From the NCBI RefSeq assembly GCF_000968535.2, contig NC_016112.1:4092001-4156000 (forward strand): a stretch of 64,000 nucleotides of DNA. The letters are read 5' to 3'. Position 1 is the first letter of the stretch. Each line of letters starts with the position of its first letter. Positions 17,690 to 28,494 of the stretch are shown piece by piece. The position numbers and the translations under genes are program-made. Below the pieces are notes generated by a model, which did no database searches, was not told where the DNA came from, and saw nothing but the letters and a program-made list of their open reading frames with translations. Source of the DNA: Methylotuvimicrobium alcaliphilum 20Z. GTDB lineage: Bacteria; Pseudomonadota; Gammaproteobacteria; Methylococcales; Methylomonadaceae.

Positions 17690-20503
17690 TCACGATAAAG
17701 AATCGAGTTGCGCGCGCAAGGCATCGGCGACGCAATCGAATTCATTTTCAATAGTGGTTATTAAATCCGATAGATCTTGCCACTGTGCATCGATCGCCTG
17801 GATCTCTAAACGTTTACAAACTGCGGATAAGGTATCGGCACCGAGATTGGCGCTAGACGATTTTAAGCTGTGCGCGGCTTTTCTCACGACATCCCTATTC
17901 TCTTGCGCGTAAGCCTGCTTGATTGTTCGAATTTGTTCCGGCGATGTCTCTAAATAAATCGTTATGATTTTCGCTAAAATAGCGGTCGAACCACCGGGAT
18001 CTAAGTCTCGAATTCTGGCGAGTGCATCCATATCCAACACCGAATGATCGGAACTTTCAATTGATCTTATTGAAACGCTTTGAACTTTATGCGGCAACCA
18101 ATGCTTCAGCTTATCGATTAAGTCTTCGACGATAAAAGGCTTACTCAAAAAATCGTCCATACCAACTGTCGCGCAACGCTCCCGATCGCCGGAAATTGTT
18201 GCCGCCGTCAACGCAATGATGGGCGTTTTAATCCGCTGCTGTTCGCATTCGAGCGCACGAATTTTTTCGGTGGCCGTATAACCATCCATGACCGGCATCT
18301 GGCAATCCATCAAGATCAAATCGAAATCATGCTCGGTAAATTGCTCGACGGCTTCGGCACCATCGGCGCAAAGAGTCGTGCGGCATTCGAGGCCTGCAAG
18401 AATGGCCTTCGCGAGCTCTTGATTAACAAGGTTATCTTCAACCACTAAAATAGCCGCTTCCGGAAGTTTAACTAAATCGCATCGAGAAGAATTCTCACCA
18501 GCCCCGGGACAATTATCCGTGGCAAGAACGGAAGGCTTGATGCATTTTTGCAAATCGAGTAGATGATAGGGTTGATTCAAATAGGCATCCGCCTGTTCGG
18601 ACAACTCCGCATTACCCCACAGCACTGTCCGTAACCCGGTTAATCCTGACGTCTTGCCGATTTCCGTCAACAAGGCGCCGAGTCCCGACAAGCGATCATC
18701 AATCACAATCGTATCGAACGCCTCCGCGTTATCGGCAGCCTCGCGCACCTTCGCTAACGCCTCATACGTTGTTGCCGAAGTTAGCGCGACCCCCGACCAT
18801 GCCTGTATCTGTCTCGCCATAATATCAACCTGTGCACCCGGCTGAGCCGCAATTAAAACCTTACAACCTTGCAAGGACACCGCGGGCTCACTGTGCGCAG
18901 GCACCGGCTTCTCCAGCGTTAACTCCACGGCAAATTGCGATCCCACACCCGGTTCGCTGCTGCAATCGATAGAGCCTCCCATTAATTCGACCAATTGCCG
19001 GGTAATGCTCAGGCCTAGTCCGGAACCGCCGTATAAGCGGCTCGACGATTCATCGGCCTGAGTGAAGGGCTCGAAAATGAATTTGAGCTTGTCCGGCTCG
19101 ATGCCGATACCGGTATCTTGGATTTCGATGCGATAGCGAACCGACAAAGCATTTTCATCCAGCACCCGCACCCTAATAATCACTTGGCCTCGATGCGTGA
19201 ATTTAAGTGCGTTACCGACCAGATTCACCAAAACTTGATGCAAATGCGCCTGATCGCCGCAGACCCATGTCGATAATCTCGGCATCACGTCGAAACACAA
19301 ATCGACATTTTTAGCCGCCGCTTGCGCCGAAAATAAATCGGCGATTTGATTCAAGGTGACATAAAGATCGAAATTGTCCGAATGTAAATCAAATTTACCG
19401 GCTTCGATCTTCGAAAAATCCAGAATATCGTTGATTAACGATAATAACGACTGCGATGAATTGGCGATCAATTGCACATAATGCCGCTCTTGCTTATTCA
19501 AGCCTTCTTTCAGTAATAATTCGCTAAAACCGATGATCGCATTCATCGGCGTCCTGATTTCATGGCTCATGTTAGCCAAAAATTGCGATTTAGCCCGATT
19601 CGCGGCTTGCGCTTCTTCAGCCAGCATGACGGCTTTATCGGTAGCGACTTCCAGCGCTTTCGTGCGCTGCCGAACTTTTTCACGCAAATCTTCACGCTGC
19701 GCCATGATGCGGGAACGGTAAATGCTCAATCTTCTGAGCATCTTATTAAACGCTTCGGTCAACTCATTAATTTCCCTGCCACCCTTGATTTTTAACTGCT
19801 GATCGAAGTGCCCGTTGGAAATATCGATCGCCGCATCGGCCAAACGCCGGGCGGGCAAAGTAATTTTCCTCGTCATCCTGACCGTCAACAAAATCGCGAC
19901 TATCGAAATCGCCAAGCTTACCAATAGCGCATTAACGATCGCGATTCCTGCCGTCCGAAAAAAAGGCCCCAATAACAAACCGTATTCAATGCGCCCGATA
20001 TATTCGGGCGTTTGAGAGCTATCGTTCAATTCCAGCAACATGGAATCGTCGGGCGCCTGACTGTAGCCATAAATCTCTTTGCCGAATGCCAAGCTTGCAT
20101 AACGGCTTCTGTGCGTCAATAGCGTCAACAATCGCGGCCGCGCTTGCTCAGTTGGGGACGTAGGCTCATAATCGCCGTAGATAGTACTATGCCGATACAT
20201 CAGCTGATTATCGGCATCGTAAAAACGGATATAAGCTATCTCGCCTATTTGATCCAGTTTACGTGCAATCTCATGCAATTCGCGGACATTACGGGTATAG
20301 AGCGCATATTCGCTGTTGATTGCAATCATTTCAACCAAAACCCGGGCATGGGTCAGCAGACGGCTGTAATTATCGGCAATAGACTGATAGGCATTGACGC
20401 CCGTAATAATCAGCGACGTACTGAGAATCAGCAAAATCACGAACGCATTGAACTCCTGAGTCAGGCTCCTTTGCGACTTTACGTTAAAAAACTTCATGGG
20501 CAT
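17690..20503 (-). CDS. Hybrid sensor histidine kinase with HAMP, REC and Hpt domains
   Basis: 937 residues of BarA-like layout. TM1 is about 20-37, a periplasmic sensor about 38-185, TM2 about 186-208 and HAMP about 209-262. A coiled linker is followed by HisKA (His314 in [12 protein letters not shown]), HATPase ([15 protein letters not shown]), a degenerate receiver (about 548-655), an intact receiver (Asp733 in [13 protein letters not shown]) and Hpt (His878 in [12 protein letters not shown]). It overlaps the upstream binding-protein gene by 20 bp. The phosphorelay probably ends on the adjacent REC-GGDEF-EAL protein. ATG at 20497 is an alternative start. Confidence 0.94.
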   Translation of the reverse strand: MPMKFFNVKSQRSLTQEFNAFVILLILSTSLIITGVNAYQSIADNYSRLLTHARVLVEMIAINSEYALYTRNVRELHEIARKLDQIGEIAYIRFYDADNQLMYRHSTIYGDYEPTSPTEQARPRLLTLLTHRSRYASLAFGKEIYGYSQAPDDSMLLELNDSSQTPEYIGRIEYGLLLGPFFRTAGIAIVNALLVSLAISIVAILLTVRMTRKITLPARRLADAAIDISNGHFDQQLKIKGGREINELTEAFNKMLRRLSIYRSRIMAQREDLREKVRQRTKALEVATDKAVMLAEEAQAANRAKSQFLANMSHEIRTPMNAIIGFSELLLKEGLNKQERHYVQLIANSSQSLLSLINDILDFSKIEAGKFDLHSDNFDLYVTLNQIADLFSAQAAAKNVDLCFDVMPRLSTWVCGDQAHLHQVLVNLVGNALKFTHRGQVIIRVRVLDENALSVRYRIEIQDTGIGIEPDKLKFIFEPFTQADESSSRLYGGSGLGLSITRQLVELMGGSIDCSSEPGVGSQFAVELTLEKPVPAHSEPAVSLQGCKVLIAAQPGAQVDIMARQIQAWSGVALTSATTYEALAKVREAADNAEAFDTIVIDDRLSGLGALLTEIGKTSGLTGLRTVLWGNAELSEQADAYLNQPYHLLDLQKCIKPSVLATDNCPGAGENSSRCDLVKLPEAAILVVEDNLVNQELAKAILAGLECRTTLCADGAEAVEQFTEHDFDLILMDCQMPVMDGYTATEKIRALECEQQRIKTPIIALTAATISGDRERCATVGMDDFLSKPFIVEDLIDKLKHWLPHKVQSVSIRSIESSDHSVLDMDALARIRDLDPGGSTAILAKIITIYLETSPEQIRTIKQAYAQENRDVVRKAAHSLKSSSANLGADTLSAVCKRLEIQAIDAQWQDLSDLITTIENEFDCVADALRAQLDSLS

Positions 20504-21413
20504 CTTGAATCAAACTTTCCGGCAATTCCAACTTCATATGCCGTAGCGTTTTCATATTGATCGAGTAAAACACTTTCCGGGGCGGCTCCACCGGAATTTG
20601 TTCGGGAGGAATGCCGTTCAAAATTTTCACGATTTTTTCGCCGCACTGAACTCCAATATCGAAATAGTCTCGATCGAGCGAATAAAGCGCCCCTGCCTTG
20701 GTCCACTGATTCGACAAACCGACCAAAGGAATTCGGTTTCGAAACGAATAAAGCAACACATGCTTGGCGGTTTGCGCATTTAAAATACCGGATTCGGCGA
20801 AACTCCATAACGCTCCGGTATTCTGCGGCAAACGTTTCAATACGGACGGCAAATCCGAGTGATCGTTGACGGCTTGCGCATGAAGCCTGAGCCCGATTTG
20901 CTCGGCAAGTTGCTGAGCCCTACCTAATTCGGCACCGCTTTTTTCTTCATGATACAACACGGCAATCGACTTATCGGAACCGATAAACATCTTGAGCCAT
21001 TGCAGTTCGATTTCCAACGGAAACTTCAGTACTAACCCAGTGACATTCTCGCTATCGCCCAAGGCTTTTTCGTCAACGATCAGCCCCGCGCATATGGGCA
21101 ATTCGCTAAACTCAGATACGGCAAATGCAGTCGCCTGACTACCCAGCGATAAAACGGCTCGGGACCGACTGGCCGAAACGGCTGCTTTAATCGGGGCATT
21201 ATTGCTGGCGTCTTTATAAACATGCACATCGAGCTCAATACGGAACCCGCTGACCGAAAAAGCTTGTCGAACACCCTCTAGAACCTCCTGATAAGGTTCC
21301 GCATCCCGACTCAAAATCGCGGTAATCGTAATACTCTGCGTATCGGCGAGACACTGGGGCACGCAAATCAGCAGGCTTGACAACCAGCAGCCGATTACGA
21401 TCAATCGGCTCAT
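20484..21413 (-). CDS. Periplasmic ABC-type substrate-binding protein
   Basis: 309 residues with a Sec signal peptide (hydrophobic core, probable cleavage after CLA near residue 23). The fold pattern matches the ABC_sub_bind family ([58 protein letters not shown]). No permease or ATPase gene is nearby. The gene starts 3 bp after the TonB-receptor stop and overlaps the kinase gene, so it more likely presents a ligand to the kinase than serves transport. The ligand is unknown. Confidence 0.85.
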   Translation of the reverse strand: MSRLIVIGCWLSSLLICVPQCLADTQSITITAILSRDAEPYQEVLEGVRQAFSVSGFRIELDVHVYKDASNNAPIKAAVSASRSRAVLSLGSQATAFAVSEFSELPICAGLIVDEKALGDSENVTGLVLKFPLEIELQWLKMFIGSDKSIAVLYHEEKSGAELGRAQQLAEQIGLRLHAQAVNDHSDLPSVLKRLPQNTGALWSFAESGILNAQTAKHVLLYSFRNRIPLVGLSNQWTKAGALYSLDRDYFDIGVQCGEKIVKILNGIPPEQIPVEPPRKVFYSINMKTLRHMKLELPESLIQDAHEVF

Positions 21414-21416
21414 CGG

Positions 21417-23414
21417 TTAAAACTCATAATTGAACTTAACCAAAAACAAACGCCCGTTTTGTTCGATGGTTTCGGCGCGCAAGTCGGTCGTAGAAGGATC
21501 GTGATAACGACTATCGAAGAGATTATAAATACTGCCGCTCAGCTCCAGCCCCGAAATCAAATTGCTGGAAAAAACGGTCATATTAGCCAGAAAATAGCCG
21601 GGCACGTTTGATGAAAATGTGTTGCGCCGGCTGGTATAACTCAAGTTAAAACCGGCAAAGACAAGATCTTGCCACAAAGGACCGGTAATATTGAGTTTGG
21701 TTAGGTGTTCGGGCGAGTTTTCGGGTTTTCTGGGGTCGCCCTGTACCTTCGATTGCTGGTAGGCATAACTGAAAGCCGCGCGCCAACCATTTTCCCACTG
21801 CCCTTGCAGCTCGGTTTCGATGCCGTAAGTTTCGATCGAATTGACGTTTTTATAAATATAAGGATTCTCAACCGTCCCGCCTCCGGTCAAGCGAATCATA
21901 TCGAATTCCTGGTTGAAATAAGGCGCGAGCGTAAGCAGATAATTGCGTTGAATACGCTGAATGAGATTCACTTCATAAGAGCGCATCGTCTCAGGCTCTA
22001 AATCCGAACTCCCGACCCAAATATTGCCGAAACGGTAATTTTCCTCGAAAGCGCTCGGCACGCGAAACGACTGGCCGTATAACAGCTTTAAGGTCGTATC
22101 GGTAAACGGTTGGTAAATAAGCGCAGCCCGGGGATTTAGTGCATCGGCGATACCTTCATAACGGTCATACCGTACGCCGGCATTCAAGGTGAGATTATCT
22201 AAAATACGGTAATCGTCCTGAATATAAACACCCCAAATCGTGCGTTTGATAGCCACATCCGCAAATTGTTCGCCGGATCCCCGCTCGAAACTGCGCATCG
22301 CCTGCTGAAAATTATACCGGTATTCGCCGCCGACAATGACGTGATGGTCGCCGAATGATTTCGACAATTTCAGCTCGTTACCCCATAACTGACCGCGAAA
22401 CACGTCGCGGCTTAAATCGTCCGGCACGAAGGCATAATAACCGTCGAAAGCATTGAAGTCGTAATAGGTACGCGCCATGACTTCGAGACCGTTATCGAAA
22501 TAATGTTCGTAGAGCAAATCGGCATAAGCGCGATCGTCATCCAGACTATTACGGGAGTCGTTGAAAATCGTGTCGACAATCGGCACCGGCGGCCGCTTGC
22601 TGCGGCTGACGTAGGCGCCGCTCAAGGTAAAATCGCCCACCGTGTATTTGGCAAAACCGCGCTCGGAACGGTCCTTATCCACATCGCGAGCGGTCCCGAG
22701 ACCGGCCACGGACAAATTATCCTCGCCCTCGCTCTGAAAATGCGAACCGGACAAATAGAGCTCCGATCCGTTGTCGAAGCGTTGCCCGTAAGTGAATTTC
22801 CCCTTATAGGTCTCCTGACTGCCGAATACACCGGTCACGGACGGACCTTCAAGATCGCGGCCGCGCTTGGTAATGATATTGAGTATGCCGAGAAAAGCAT
22901 TGCTGCCATAGAGAGAAGATGCCGGCCCGCGAACCAGCTCGACGCGACTGATATCGTCGACATCAACCATGAACTCGGATCCGATCGCGCTGAAATCGAC
23001 CAGGTTGTCGTTGCTGCGATGACCGTCGATCAATACCAAAACACGGGTATTGTAATCGCCGCTCCGATTGAAACCGCGAATACCGATACGCTGATAAATC
23101 CGATCATTGCTGGTATACATGCCGCGCATGCTGCCGACAATATCGCCTAGATTGCGATAACCGAATTTTTTGATATCCTCTGATGTCACGATACTGACAG
23201 ACGAAGGCGCCTGCGTGACCGGCTGCTCGTATCGCGATGCGCTATAGACCGAAGGAATGTCTTCAAACAATATTTTTTCGTCGAGCGCTGCCGTAAAATC
23301 TTCGGCAACAACACGAAATGTCAGCACCAGATTCAGCAAAAAAGACCTGGCAAATACTTTCGGGATTATCAACAGGATTGCTCCACCATTCGACTCGATT
23401 GCTCGTGCAACCAA
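21417..23414 (-). CDS. TonB-dependent outer-membrane receptor
   Basis: About 665 residues. The plug domain shows SSVSIVTSEDIKKFGYRNLGDIV, IGIRGFNRSGDYNTRVLVLIDG, and ELVRGPASSLYGSNAFLGILNI. A beta-barrel follows that ends in the aromatic residue Phe (FLVKFNYEF), as needed for outer-membrane insertion. The start is uncertain: the frame opens with TTG at 23414 and no in-frame ATG precedes the signal-like hydrophobic stretch (SFLLNLVLTF). The transported or sensed substrate is unknown. It is first in the four-gene sensory operon. Confidence 0.88.
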   Translation of the reverse strand: MVARAIESNGGAILLIIPKVFARSFLLNLVLTFRVVAEDFTAALDEKILFEDIPSVYSASRYEQPVTQAPSSVSIVTSEDIKKFGYRNLGDIVGSMRGMYTSNDRIYQRIGIRGFNRSGDYNTRVLVLIDGHRSNDNLVDFSAIGSEFMVDVDDISRVELVRGPASSLYGSNAFLGILNIITKRGRDLEGPSVTGVFGSQETYKGKFTYGQRFDNGSELYLSGSHFQSEGEDNLSVAGLGTARDVDKDRSERGFAKYTVGDFTLSGAYVSRSKRPPVPIVDTIFNDSRNSLDDDRAYADLLYEHYFDNGLEVMARTYYDFNAFDGYYAFVPDDLSRDVFRGQLWGNELKLSKSFGDHHVIVGGEYRYNFQQAMRSFERGSGEQFADVAIKRTIWGVYIQDDYRILDNLTLNAGVRYDRYEGIADALNPRAALIYQPFTDTTLKLLYGQSFRVPSAFEENYRFGNIWVGSSDLEPETMRSYEVNLIQRIQRNYLLTLAPYFNQEFDMIRLTGGGTVENPYIYKNVNSIETYGIETELQGQWENGWRAAFSYAYQQSKVQGDPRKPENSPEHLTKLNITGPLWQDLVFAGFNLSYTSRRNTFSSNVPGYFLANMTVFSSNLISGLELSGSIYNLFDSRYHDPSTTDLRAETIEQNGRLFLVKFNYEF

Positions 23415-23559
23415 ACGAAATACCGGAACGCAACGATGCAGGCCGGTTATTATACTTTAGAAATAAGCGAACAGACATTGTCTTAAACGCGAAACCAAGC
23501 CGCAACTCGATGCTTGATTATCGCCCCCGGGCAACCCTATCCTGGAAATTGCCGATACC

Positions 23560-24324
23560 TTACATCAACGGCAAAATCTGATCCAAAACCTTGCCGTTCG
23601 TGACCAAAATCTGTTTCGGAAAAATACCGGGATTACCCTTGAAGTCGGTCACGGTTGCACCCGCTTCCTTCGCGATCAATGCGCCCGCCGCGACATCATA
23701 AAGGTTCAATTCTTGCTCCCAAAACGCATCGACCTGAGCATCCGCAACCAAACACAAATCCAACGCCGCCGACCCCAGTCGACGCTGCCCGGCCGTCACT
23801 TGCGCTATCCGGCAAAAGCGCGCCAAGTTATTGTCTGTCAAATAACTTCGCAAACACGCAAAACCCGTGCTGACCATCGCATCGGCCAAGTTGGTTTCCG
23901 AAGACACATGAATACGCTCGCCATTCTTGTATGCGCCTTGCCCTTTTTGCGCCCAATAATAATCGTCGAACGCCGGTGCATAAACCGCGCCGAATTCCAT
24001 TTCACCCTCAATTTCGAGCGCCACGCTGAGCGACCAAAAATACTGGCCTTTCGAAAACGAATGCGTGCCGTCGATCGGATCGACAACCCAACGACTGCTT
24101 TGGTTTTCGGTCTTACCGCTTTCCTCGCCCCAAAAACCGAATTGCGGATAGCGCCCGGTCAACTCCTTCTTCAAAAACGCTTCAACCGCGACATCGGCTT
24201 CGGTAACGAAATCGCGGGGCGCTTTTTTAGTAATTTCTATATGCTTCAAAGCTTTGAAATGATTCAATGCAATGGAACCGGCTTCGCGGATAACCCGCTC
24301 AAGATCGCTTGTAGAAATAGACAT
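23560..24324 (-). CDS. Inositol-monophosphatase-family phosphatase (HisN-type histidinol phosphatase possible)
   Basis: 254 residues. Mg-binding motifs are WGEESG, VVDPIDGTHSF and the C-terminal WEQELNLYDVAAGALIAKEAG. The DPIDGT-x-x-F form fits the IMPase superfamily. The close family includes histidinol-phosphatases that replace HisB-N, so this may be a histidine-pathway enzyme, but no his gene is adjacent. It lies 29 bp downstream of the alkaline phosphatase gene on the same strand. Confidence 0.88.
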   Translation of the reverse strand: MSISTSDLERVIREAGSIALNHFKALKHIEITKKAPRDFVTEADVAVEAFLKKELTGRYPQFGFWGEESGKTENQSSRWVVDPIDGTHSFSKGQYFWSLSVALEIEGEMEFGAVYAPAFDDYYWAQKGQGAYKNGERIHVSSETNLADAMVSTGFACLRSYLTDNNLARFCRIAQVTAGQRRLGSAALDLCLVADAQVDAFWEQELNLYDVAAGALIAKEAGATVTDFKGNPGIFPKQILVTNGKVLDQILPLM

Positions 24325-24353
24325 TATCGGCCTTAGAAATGAATTAAAGCCGT

Positions 24354-25970
24354 TTATTGTAAAGCATCGGCGGCAAGGCGGCCTATCTCAGTATGATGCA
24401 GAATTTTTTCAAAAGGTTGTAAAACCTGCCTAGGCCCTTGCATAAATACATACACCGGAGTCGAGGTGTGCGTGCCGGTGGCCCAGACCGCGTGCTGTTG
24501 TTCGGCAACTTCTCGCGCAAGCAGATTTTGACGATTGCCTGCCGGATAAGCAAAAAACGCGCTGTTAAAGCCCATCATAGGCACGCGCTTTAAACTCAAT
24601 GATTTGTGGTTTGGCCGGTAATAGCGGTTTTTTTCAGTCGCCAAAATACGCTCGGCTTGTCTTTCATCGATTTTGAATTCGGTATAAAGATTAACCATCT
24701 CGACCAACCTAGCCGGTTTCTGTTGCGCCTTCGGCAAGGACTCGAAGCGCTTGAACAGCTCAAAGTAACTCAACTGCTGTGCATACAACCTATCCAACAC
24801 TTCAGGATTGCCGTAATTGAAGGACGGTTGAAACTGCCTGCCTTCTTGAAAATACGCACCAGGAAGCGAGCGGGGCTCGGGTAAATCGGCCGCCGAATAA
24901 CTAAAGCCGAAGCCGCCGGTTTCATGATCGGCCGTGACGATCAATAAGGTATCGTCTCGCCCTTGCATCCAGTCAAGCACTGCTTCGAGCGTTTCATTCA
25001 TCCGAAGCATTTCGTGCAATAAGGTGCCGGTATCGTTGCCGTGCGAAGCCCAATCGATCTGCCCGGCCTCGATCATCAGAAAAAAACCTTGTTCGTTTTT
25101 CGACAAGATGTCCAGCGCCTGCCGCGACATTTCCTTCAATGTCGGAACGGTACGTGCCGGGTCTTGTTTGGCTAGGGTCTCGGCAATGCCATTCGGTAAT
25201 TCGGACGCGGCAAACAACCCTAAGGTTTTGTCTCGGGCTTGCTGCAATTGCGATTTATTGAAAACCAACTCATAGCCCTGTTGCCGTGCTTGTGCCAATA
25301 GATTTTTTCGATCGTTCCGTTTCGAAGCGATCGAGTCGGTCCGGCCCAGTAATTGCGCTGCCGATCGGTAATCTTGCGATTGTTTGTCGTTGACGGTTTC
25401 GGGCAACCAATAACTCCATCCCGCCGAAAACATAACATCCGGACCGATAGCCAGCAAATCTTCGGCAATTTCATTTTCGAGACTTCGATGTGTCTGATGC
25501 GCGGCAAATGCCGCCGGCGTCGCATGCGTGATGCGCGTATCGGATACCAGCCCTGTAGCCTTACCGATACGCTTGGCTTTTTCGACAATCGTTTCGCGGC
25601 GGTTGCCGTCTTTATCCAGCCCCAGCATTTCCGATCCGGCAAAATATCCGGTCGCCAATTGAGACGCCGAAGCTGCGGAATCGGTGACTAACGTGCCGGC
25701 CGCGTGCGTCGTCGAAATAGTTAATTTGGCATCGCCTTGTTCAATCATGCGGTCGAAAGCGGTTTTGCGCGATTCGATCACACTGCTTGGCGCTTGCCTA
25801 GCATAAGACAATAACAACCCGACTTGCTGCGGCCCCATGCCGTCGCCGATCACTAAAATGACGTTGTTAATACGAGCATCTTCCGAATGCGCCAGGTCAA
25901 CACCGGCACATCCTGATAATGCTAGGTTCAATAACCCCAGCAAACAGATCGCAATGTAAATTTTTTTCAT
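24354..25970 (-). CDS. Alkaline phosphatase, predicted lipoprotein
   Basis: Zn/Mg phosphomonoesterase of the PhoA superfamily, about 538 residues. The catalytic Ser is in VTDSAASASQLATG. Metal ligands are in VILVIGDGMG, ITHATPAAFAAH, DWASHGND and VTADHETGGF. The N-terminus MKKIYIAICLLGLLNLALSGC carries a lipobox (LSGC), so the enzyme is probably anchored in the envelope. I chose the ATG at 25970 over one five codons upstream because it gives the canonical signal. An apparent 110-residue insert lies between GAYF and the HKSL segment, common in larger members. Confidence 0.92.
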   Translation of the reverse strand: MKKIYIAICLLGLLNLALSGCAGVDLAHSEDARINNVILVIGDGMGPQQVGLLLSYARQAPSSVIESRKTAFDRMIEQGDAKLTISTTHAAGTLVTDSAASASQLATGYFAGSEMLGLDKDGNRRETIVEKAKRIGKATGLVSDTRITHATPAAFAAHQTHRSLENEIAEDLLAIGPDVMFSAGWSYWLPETVNDKQSQDYRSAAQLLGRTDSIASKRNDRKNLLAQARQQGYELVFNKSQLQQARDKTLGLFAASELPNGIAETLAKQDPARTVPTLKEMSRQALDILSKNEQGFFLMIEAGQIDWASHGNDTGTLLHEMLRMNETLEAVLDWMQGRDDTLLIVTADHETGGFGFSYSAADLPEPRSLPGAYFQEGRQFQPSFNYGNPEVLDRLYAQQLSYFELFKRFESLPKAQQKPARLVEMVNLYTEFKIDERQAERILATEKNRYYRPNHKSLSLKRVPMMGFNSAFFAYPAGNRQNLLAREVAEQQHAVWATGTHTSTPVYVFMQGPRQVLQPFEKILHHTEIGRLAADALQ

Positions 25971-26024
25971 ATCAAATGCCGGCATCCGAATAAGCTTTAG
26001 TCAATATGTTGTTGTGCATGATTG

Positions 26025-26187
26025 TTATACCCTTTGCTCGTCAAATTTCGGCGTCGGGGTGCCCGTCAAAGGACGCCGTGAATACGTCCATGTAGGCTCT
26101 ATGACAGCATCCATGCTGCCAAAGCCTTTGCCGAACACCCCGACGCATCCATACGCTAATGCCGAAATTTGAAGTGCGATAGGTATA
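26025..26187. mobile_element. MITE-like element, family A copy 5
   Basis: About 160 bp flanked by TATA on both sides (left TATA-CCC, right AGG-TATA). Ends are CGTCAAATTTCGGCG and CGAAATTTGAAGTGCGATAG. The core has CGTCCATGTAGGCT and the GGCAAAG-type hairpin. Both ends here carry the AAATTTCGGC type of arm, unlike copies 1 and 4. Confidence 0.82.
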
Positions 26188-26325
26188 GATTCAGCACGAG
26201 CTCACAAGCTCGAACCGTTCCGATGAATCAACGCTTATGAGTCTAACAAGAAACGAACGCCAAACACCGAATTATCGATTATGATAAGGTTATCAATACT
26301 ATAAATTCGCCGATCGGTAAAGCTC

Positions 26326-28455
26326 ATGGAAACCGCCATGTCAAAAATTCTCTCTGAAATAGACCCGCAGCAATTGCCGGCTATTCCTAAAGTCTTATTG
26401 AATCTGATCGAAGCCTTTCAAAATCAAGATACCGGCTTCGAGGACTTGACTCGAATCATCTCGCAAGACGCCGGGCTCAGTTCGAAAATATTGTCCGCGG
26501 CAAATTCGCCTTTCTATCAGCAATTCGGAGAATTAAAAAACTTAAATCGTGTGTTGATTATCCTAGGTCTCGAGCCGTTAAAGACCATCACAATGACCAG
26601 CGTGGCTCAACAATTTTTTAACCAAATCTCGCCGTCTCAACAGAACTATCTCGAAATCATTTGGTTCAGGTCATTGGCATGCGCTCATTTTGCAAGACGT
26701 TTGGCAAAACTCATCGGTTTTGAATCGCCCGATCAGGCTTACTTGACCGGCCTACTGCATCGCATCGGACAACTAGCTCTTTTGCAATGCTTTTCTAAAG
26801 AATACGGCGCATTACTAAACGATCATTCCGAAGACCTTCCCGAATCGTTCGAAAAAAAAACATTGGGAATATCACATTGCGAAATCGGCGCTTATATCAT
26901 TGACACCTGGAATATTCCCGGCTTTCTCGCAGACGCCGTTTTGTATCAAAACAAAGCCTCTCAAGCAATACTCGATAGCTCTACCTTAGTTAAATTGATC
27001 AACTTGGCAGCGCAATTAAGCCGATTCGACAGACAAAACAGCGCCGTTGTTTACGCCGAAGCCCATGCGCTATTCGGACTCGGACAAGCGATTCTCGACG
27101 AAATAGCGGTCGATGTAAAAAAACAGGTCGAACAGACCGCCGGAAGCCTTGGAATTGCCGTTGCGAAGCCTGAAGACGGCACGACGGTCATCAGAGCAAA
27201 ACTCGAAGAACGTAACGCGATTCAGAAACGTCTCGGCAAGCATGCCAGGGATTTGGCATTCCTCGGCGCCATTGCACGAAACAACGATTTATCCGAGCAA
27301 TTCGATAAAATCCTAACGACTCTATTGCGTGACTTGAATATTTTATTCGGGTTCCGGTCAACAGCCGTGTTTCTAGTAAACCCGGAAAAGCCCATGCTTG
27401 AAGGTTATCCATTACCCGAGCAAAACAACGCCAACCTATTGTCGAATTTGTCGATCGAACTCAAGCCTAACCGCAGCTTGGTCGCGAATGCGTTATTGAA
27501 CCAACGCTTGCTAGATTCTTATCAAACCACCCTGCCCGATCCCATTCCGGTTATCGACCGGCAAATTTGTCGATTGCTCGAAAGCGAAGGCATGTTAGCA
27601 ATTCCCCTTAGCGCGAATAATAGGCATTGGGGAGTTATTGTTGCGGGATTGGCGCCGACCGACCAACTCCAAGTCAAGGCTAAACGGGGTTTGATCTCGT
27701 TATTTGCCGGCGAAGCAACCCGTATCCTCTCTAATCATCGTGTAGCAGGCGAGCGCATCAGAGAAAACATCGACACGATGCAATCGGACTTTCAATTACA
27801 GGTAAAAAAAATAATTCATGAAGCCAACAATCCGCTGAGCATCATCAATAACTACCTTTATTTGCTCAACCTTAAACTCGGTAGCGACAGCCCGCAAGAA
27901 ATCGGGCTCATTCAAGAGGAAATCAACCGGGTCGGCGAGATCATCCTGCGCCTTTCCGACACACCGACACAAGAAAGCGCCGGCGGCGATTCCGGCCCGA
28001 TCGATATCAACCAAACCCTAAGCGATTTGATCGCGCTTTTCGAGGGCGGACTCTTCGCCCCTCGTCGAATAGAGGCCAACTTGAAACTCGATGATCGGCT
28101 CCCGAAAATCGCCGTCAGCAAATCCAAGCTGAAACAGATTCTAACTAATTTAATCAAAAACGCCGCCGAAGCATTGCCTGACGGCGGTCAAGTCACGATC
28201 TCAACCCGCGACCGCGTTTATTTAGGCAATCACTGTTACGTGGAAATTCAAATCCACGATGACGGTCCAGGTTTACCCGATACGATCAGCGAACAGCTAT
28301 TCCGACCGGTTACCAGCACGAAAGGCGAAGGCCACTCCGGACTCGGGCTTACTATTGTCAAAAACCTGGTCGACGAACTAGCCGGCACTATCGGCTGCAA
28401 CTCGACGCCGGACGAAGGAACGACCTTTCAAATTTTCTTACCCAGAACGCTATAA
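26326..28455 (+). CDS. HDOD-GAF-histidine kinase fusion
   Basis: 709 residues. An N-terminal HDOD domain (about 15-210; IISQDAGLSSKILSAANSPFY, TGLLHRIGQLALLQ) is followed by a GAF-like segment (about 310-465) and a cytoplasmic kinase core. His498 lies in IIHEANNPLSIINNYL; the ATPase has N-box NLIKNAAEALPDGG, DDGPGLPD and GLGLTIVKN. No membrane helix is evident, so it senses an internal signal. A second ATG four codons in is possible. It is followed 39 bp later by a REC-GGDEF-EAL gene, its likely partner. Confidence 0.9.
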   Translation: METAMSKILSEIDPQQLPAIPKVLLNLIEAFQNQDTGFEDLTRIISQDAGLSSKILSAANSPFYQQFGELKNLNRVLIILGLEPLKTITMTSVAQQFFNQISPSQQNYLEIIWFRSLACAHFARRLAKLIGFESPDQAYLTGLLHRIGQLALLQCFSKEYGALLNDHSEDLPESFEKKTLGISHCEIGAYIIDTWNIPGFLADAVLYQNKASQAILDSSTLVKLINLAAQLSRFDRQNSAVVYAEAHALFGLGQAILDEIAVDVKKQVEQTAGSLGIAVAKPEDGTTVIRAKLEERNAIQKRLGKHARDLAFLGAIARNNDLSEQFDKILTTLLRDLNILFGFRSTAVFLVNPEKPMLEGYPLPEQNNANLLSNLSIELKPNRSLVANALLNQRLLDSYQTTLPDPIPVIDRQICRLLESEGMLAIPLSANNRHWGVIVAGLAPTDQLQVKAKRGLISLFAGEATRILSNHRVAGERIRENIDTMQSDFQLQVKKIIHEANNPLSIINNYLYLLNLKLGSDSPQEIGLIQEEINRVGEIILRLSDTPTQESAGGDSGPIDINQTLSDLIALFEGGLFAPRRIEANLKLDDRLPKIAVSKSKLKQILTNLIKNAAEALPDGGQVTISTRDRVYLGNHCYVEIQIHDDGPGLPDTISEQLFRPVTSTKGEGHSGLGLTIVKNLVDELAGTIGCNSTPDEGTTFQIFLPRTL

Positions 28456-28494
28456 CCATGCCTATAATTAGTAAATAGGATCACGGTATTAAAT

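Noticed and set aside
22503-23150. 215-codon plus-strand frame
   Set aside because: It lies wholly inside the TonB receptor gene on the other strand, has no domain likeness and no ribosome site; it is a shadow frame.
23713-24336. 207-codon plus-strand frame
   Set aside because: Antisense shadow of the IMPase-family gene, whose metal motifs are intact on the minus strand.
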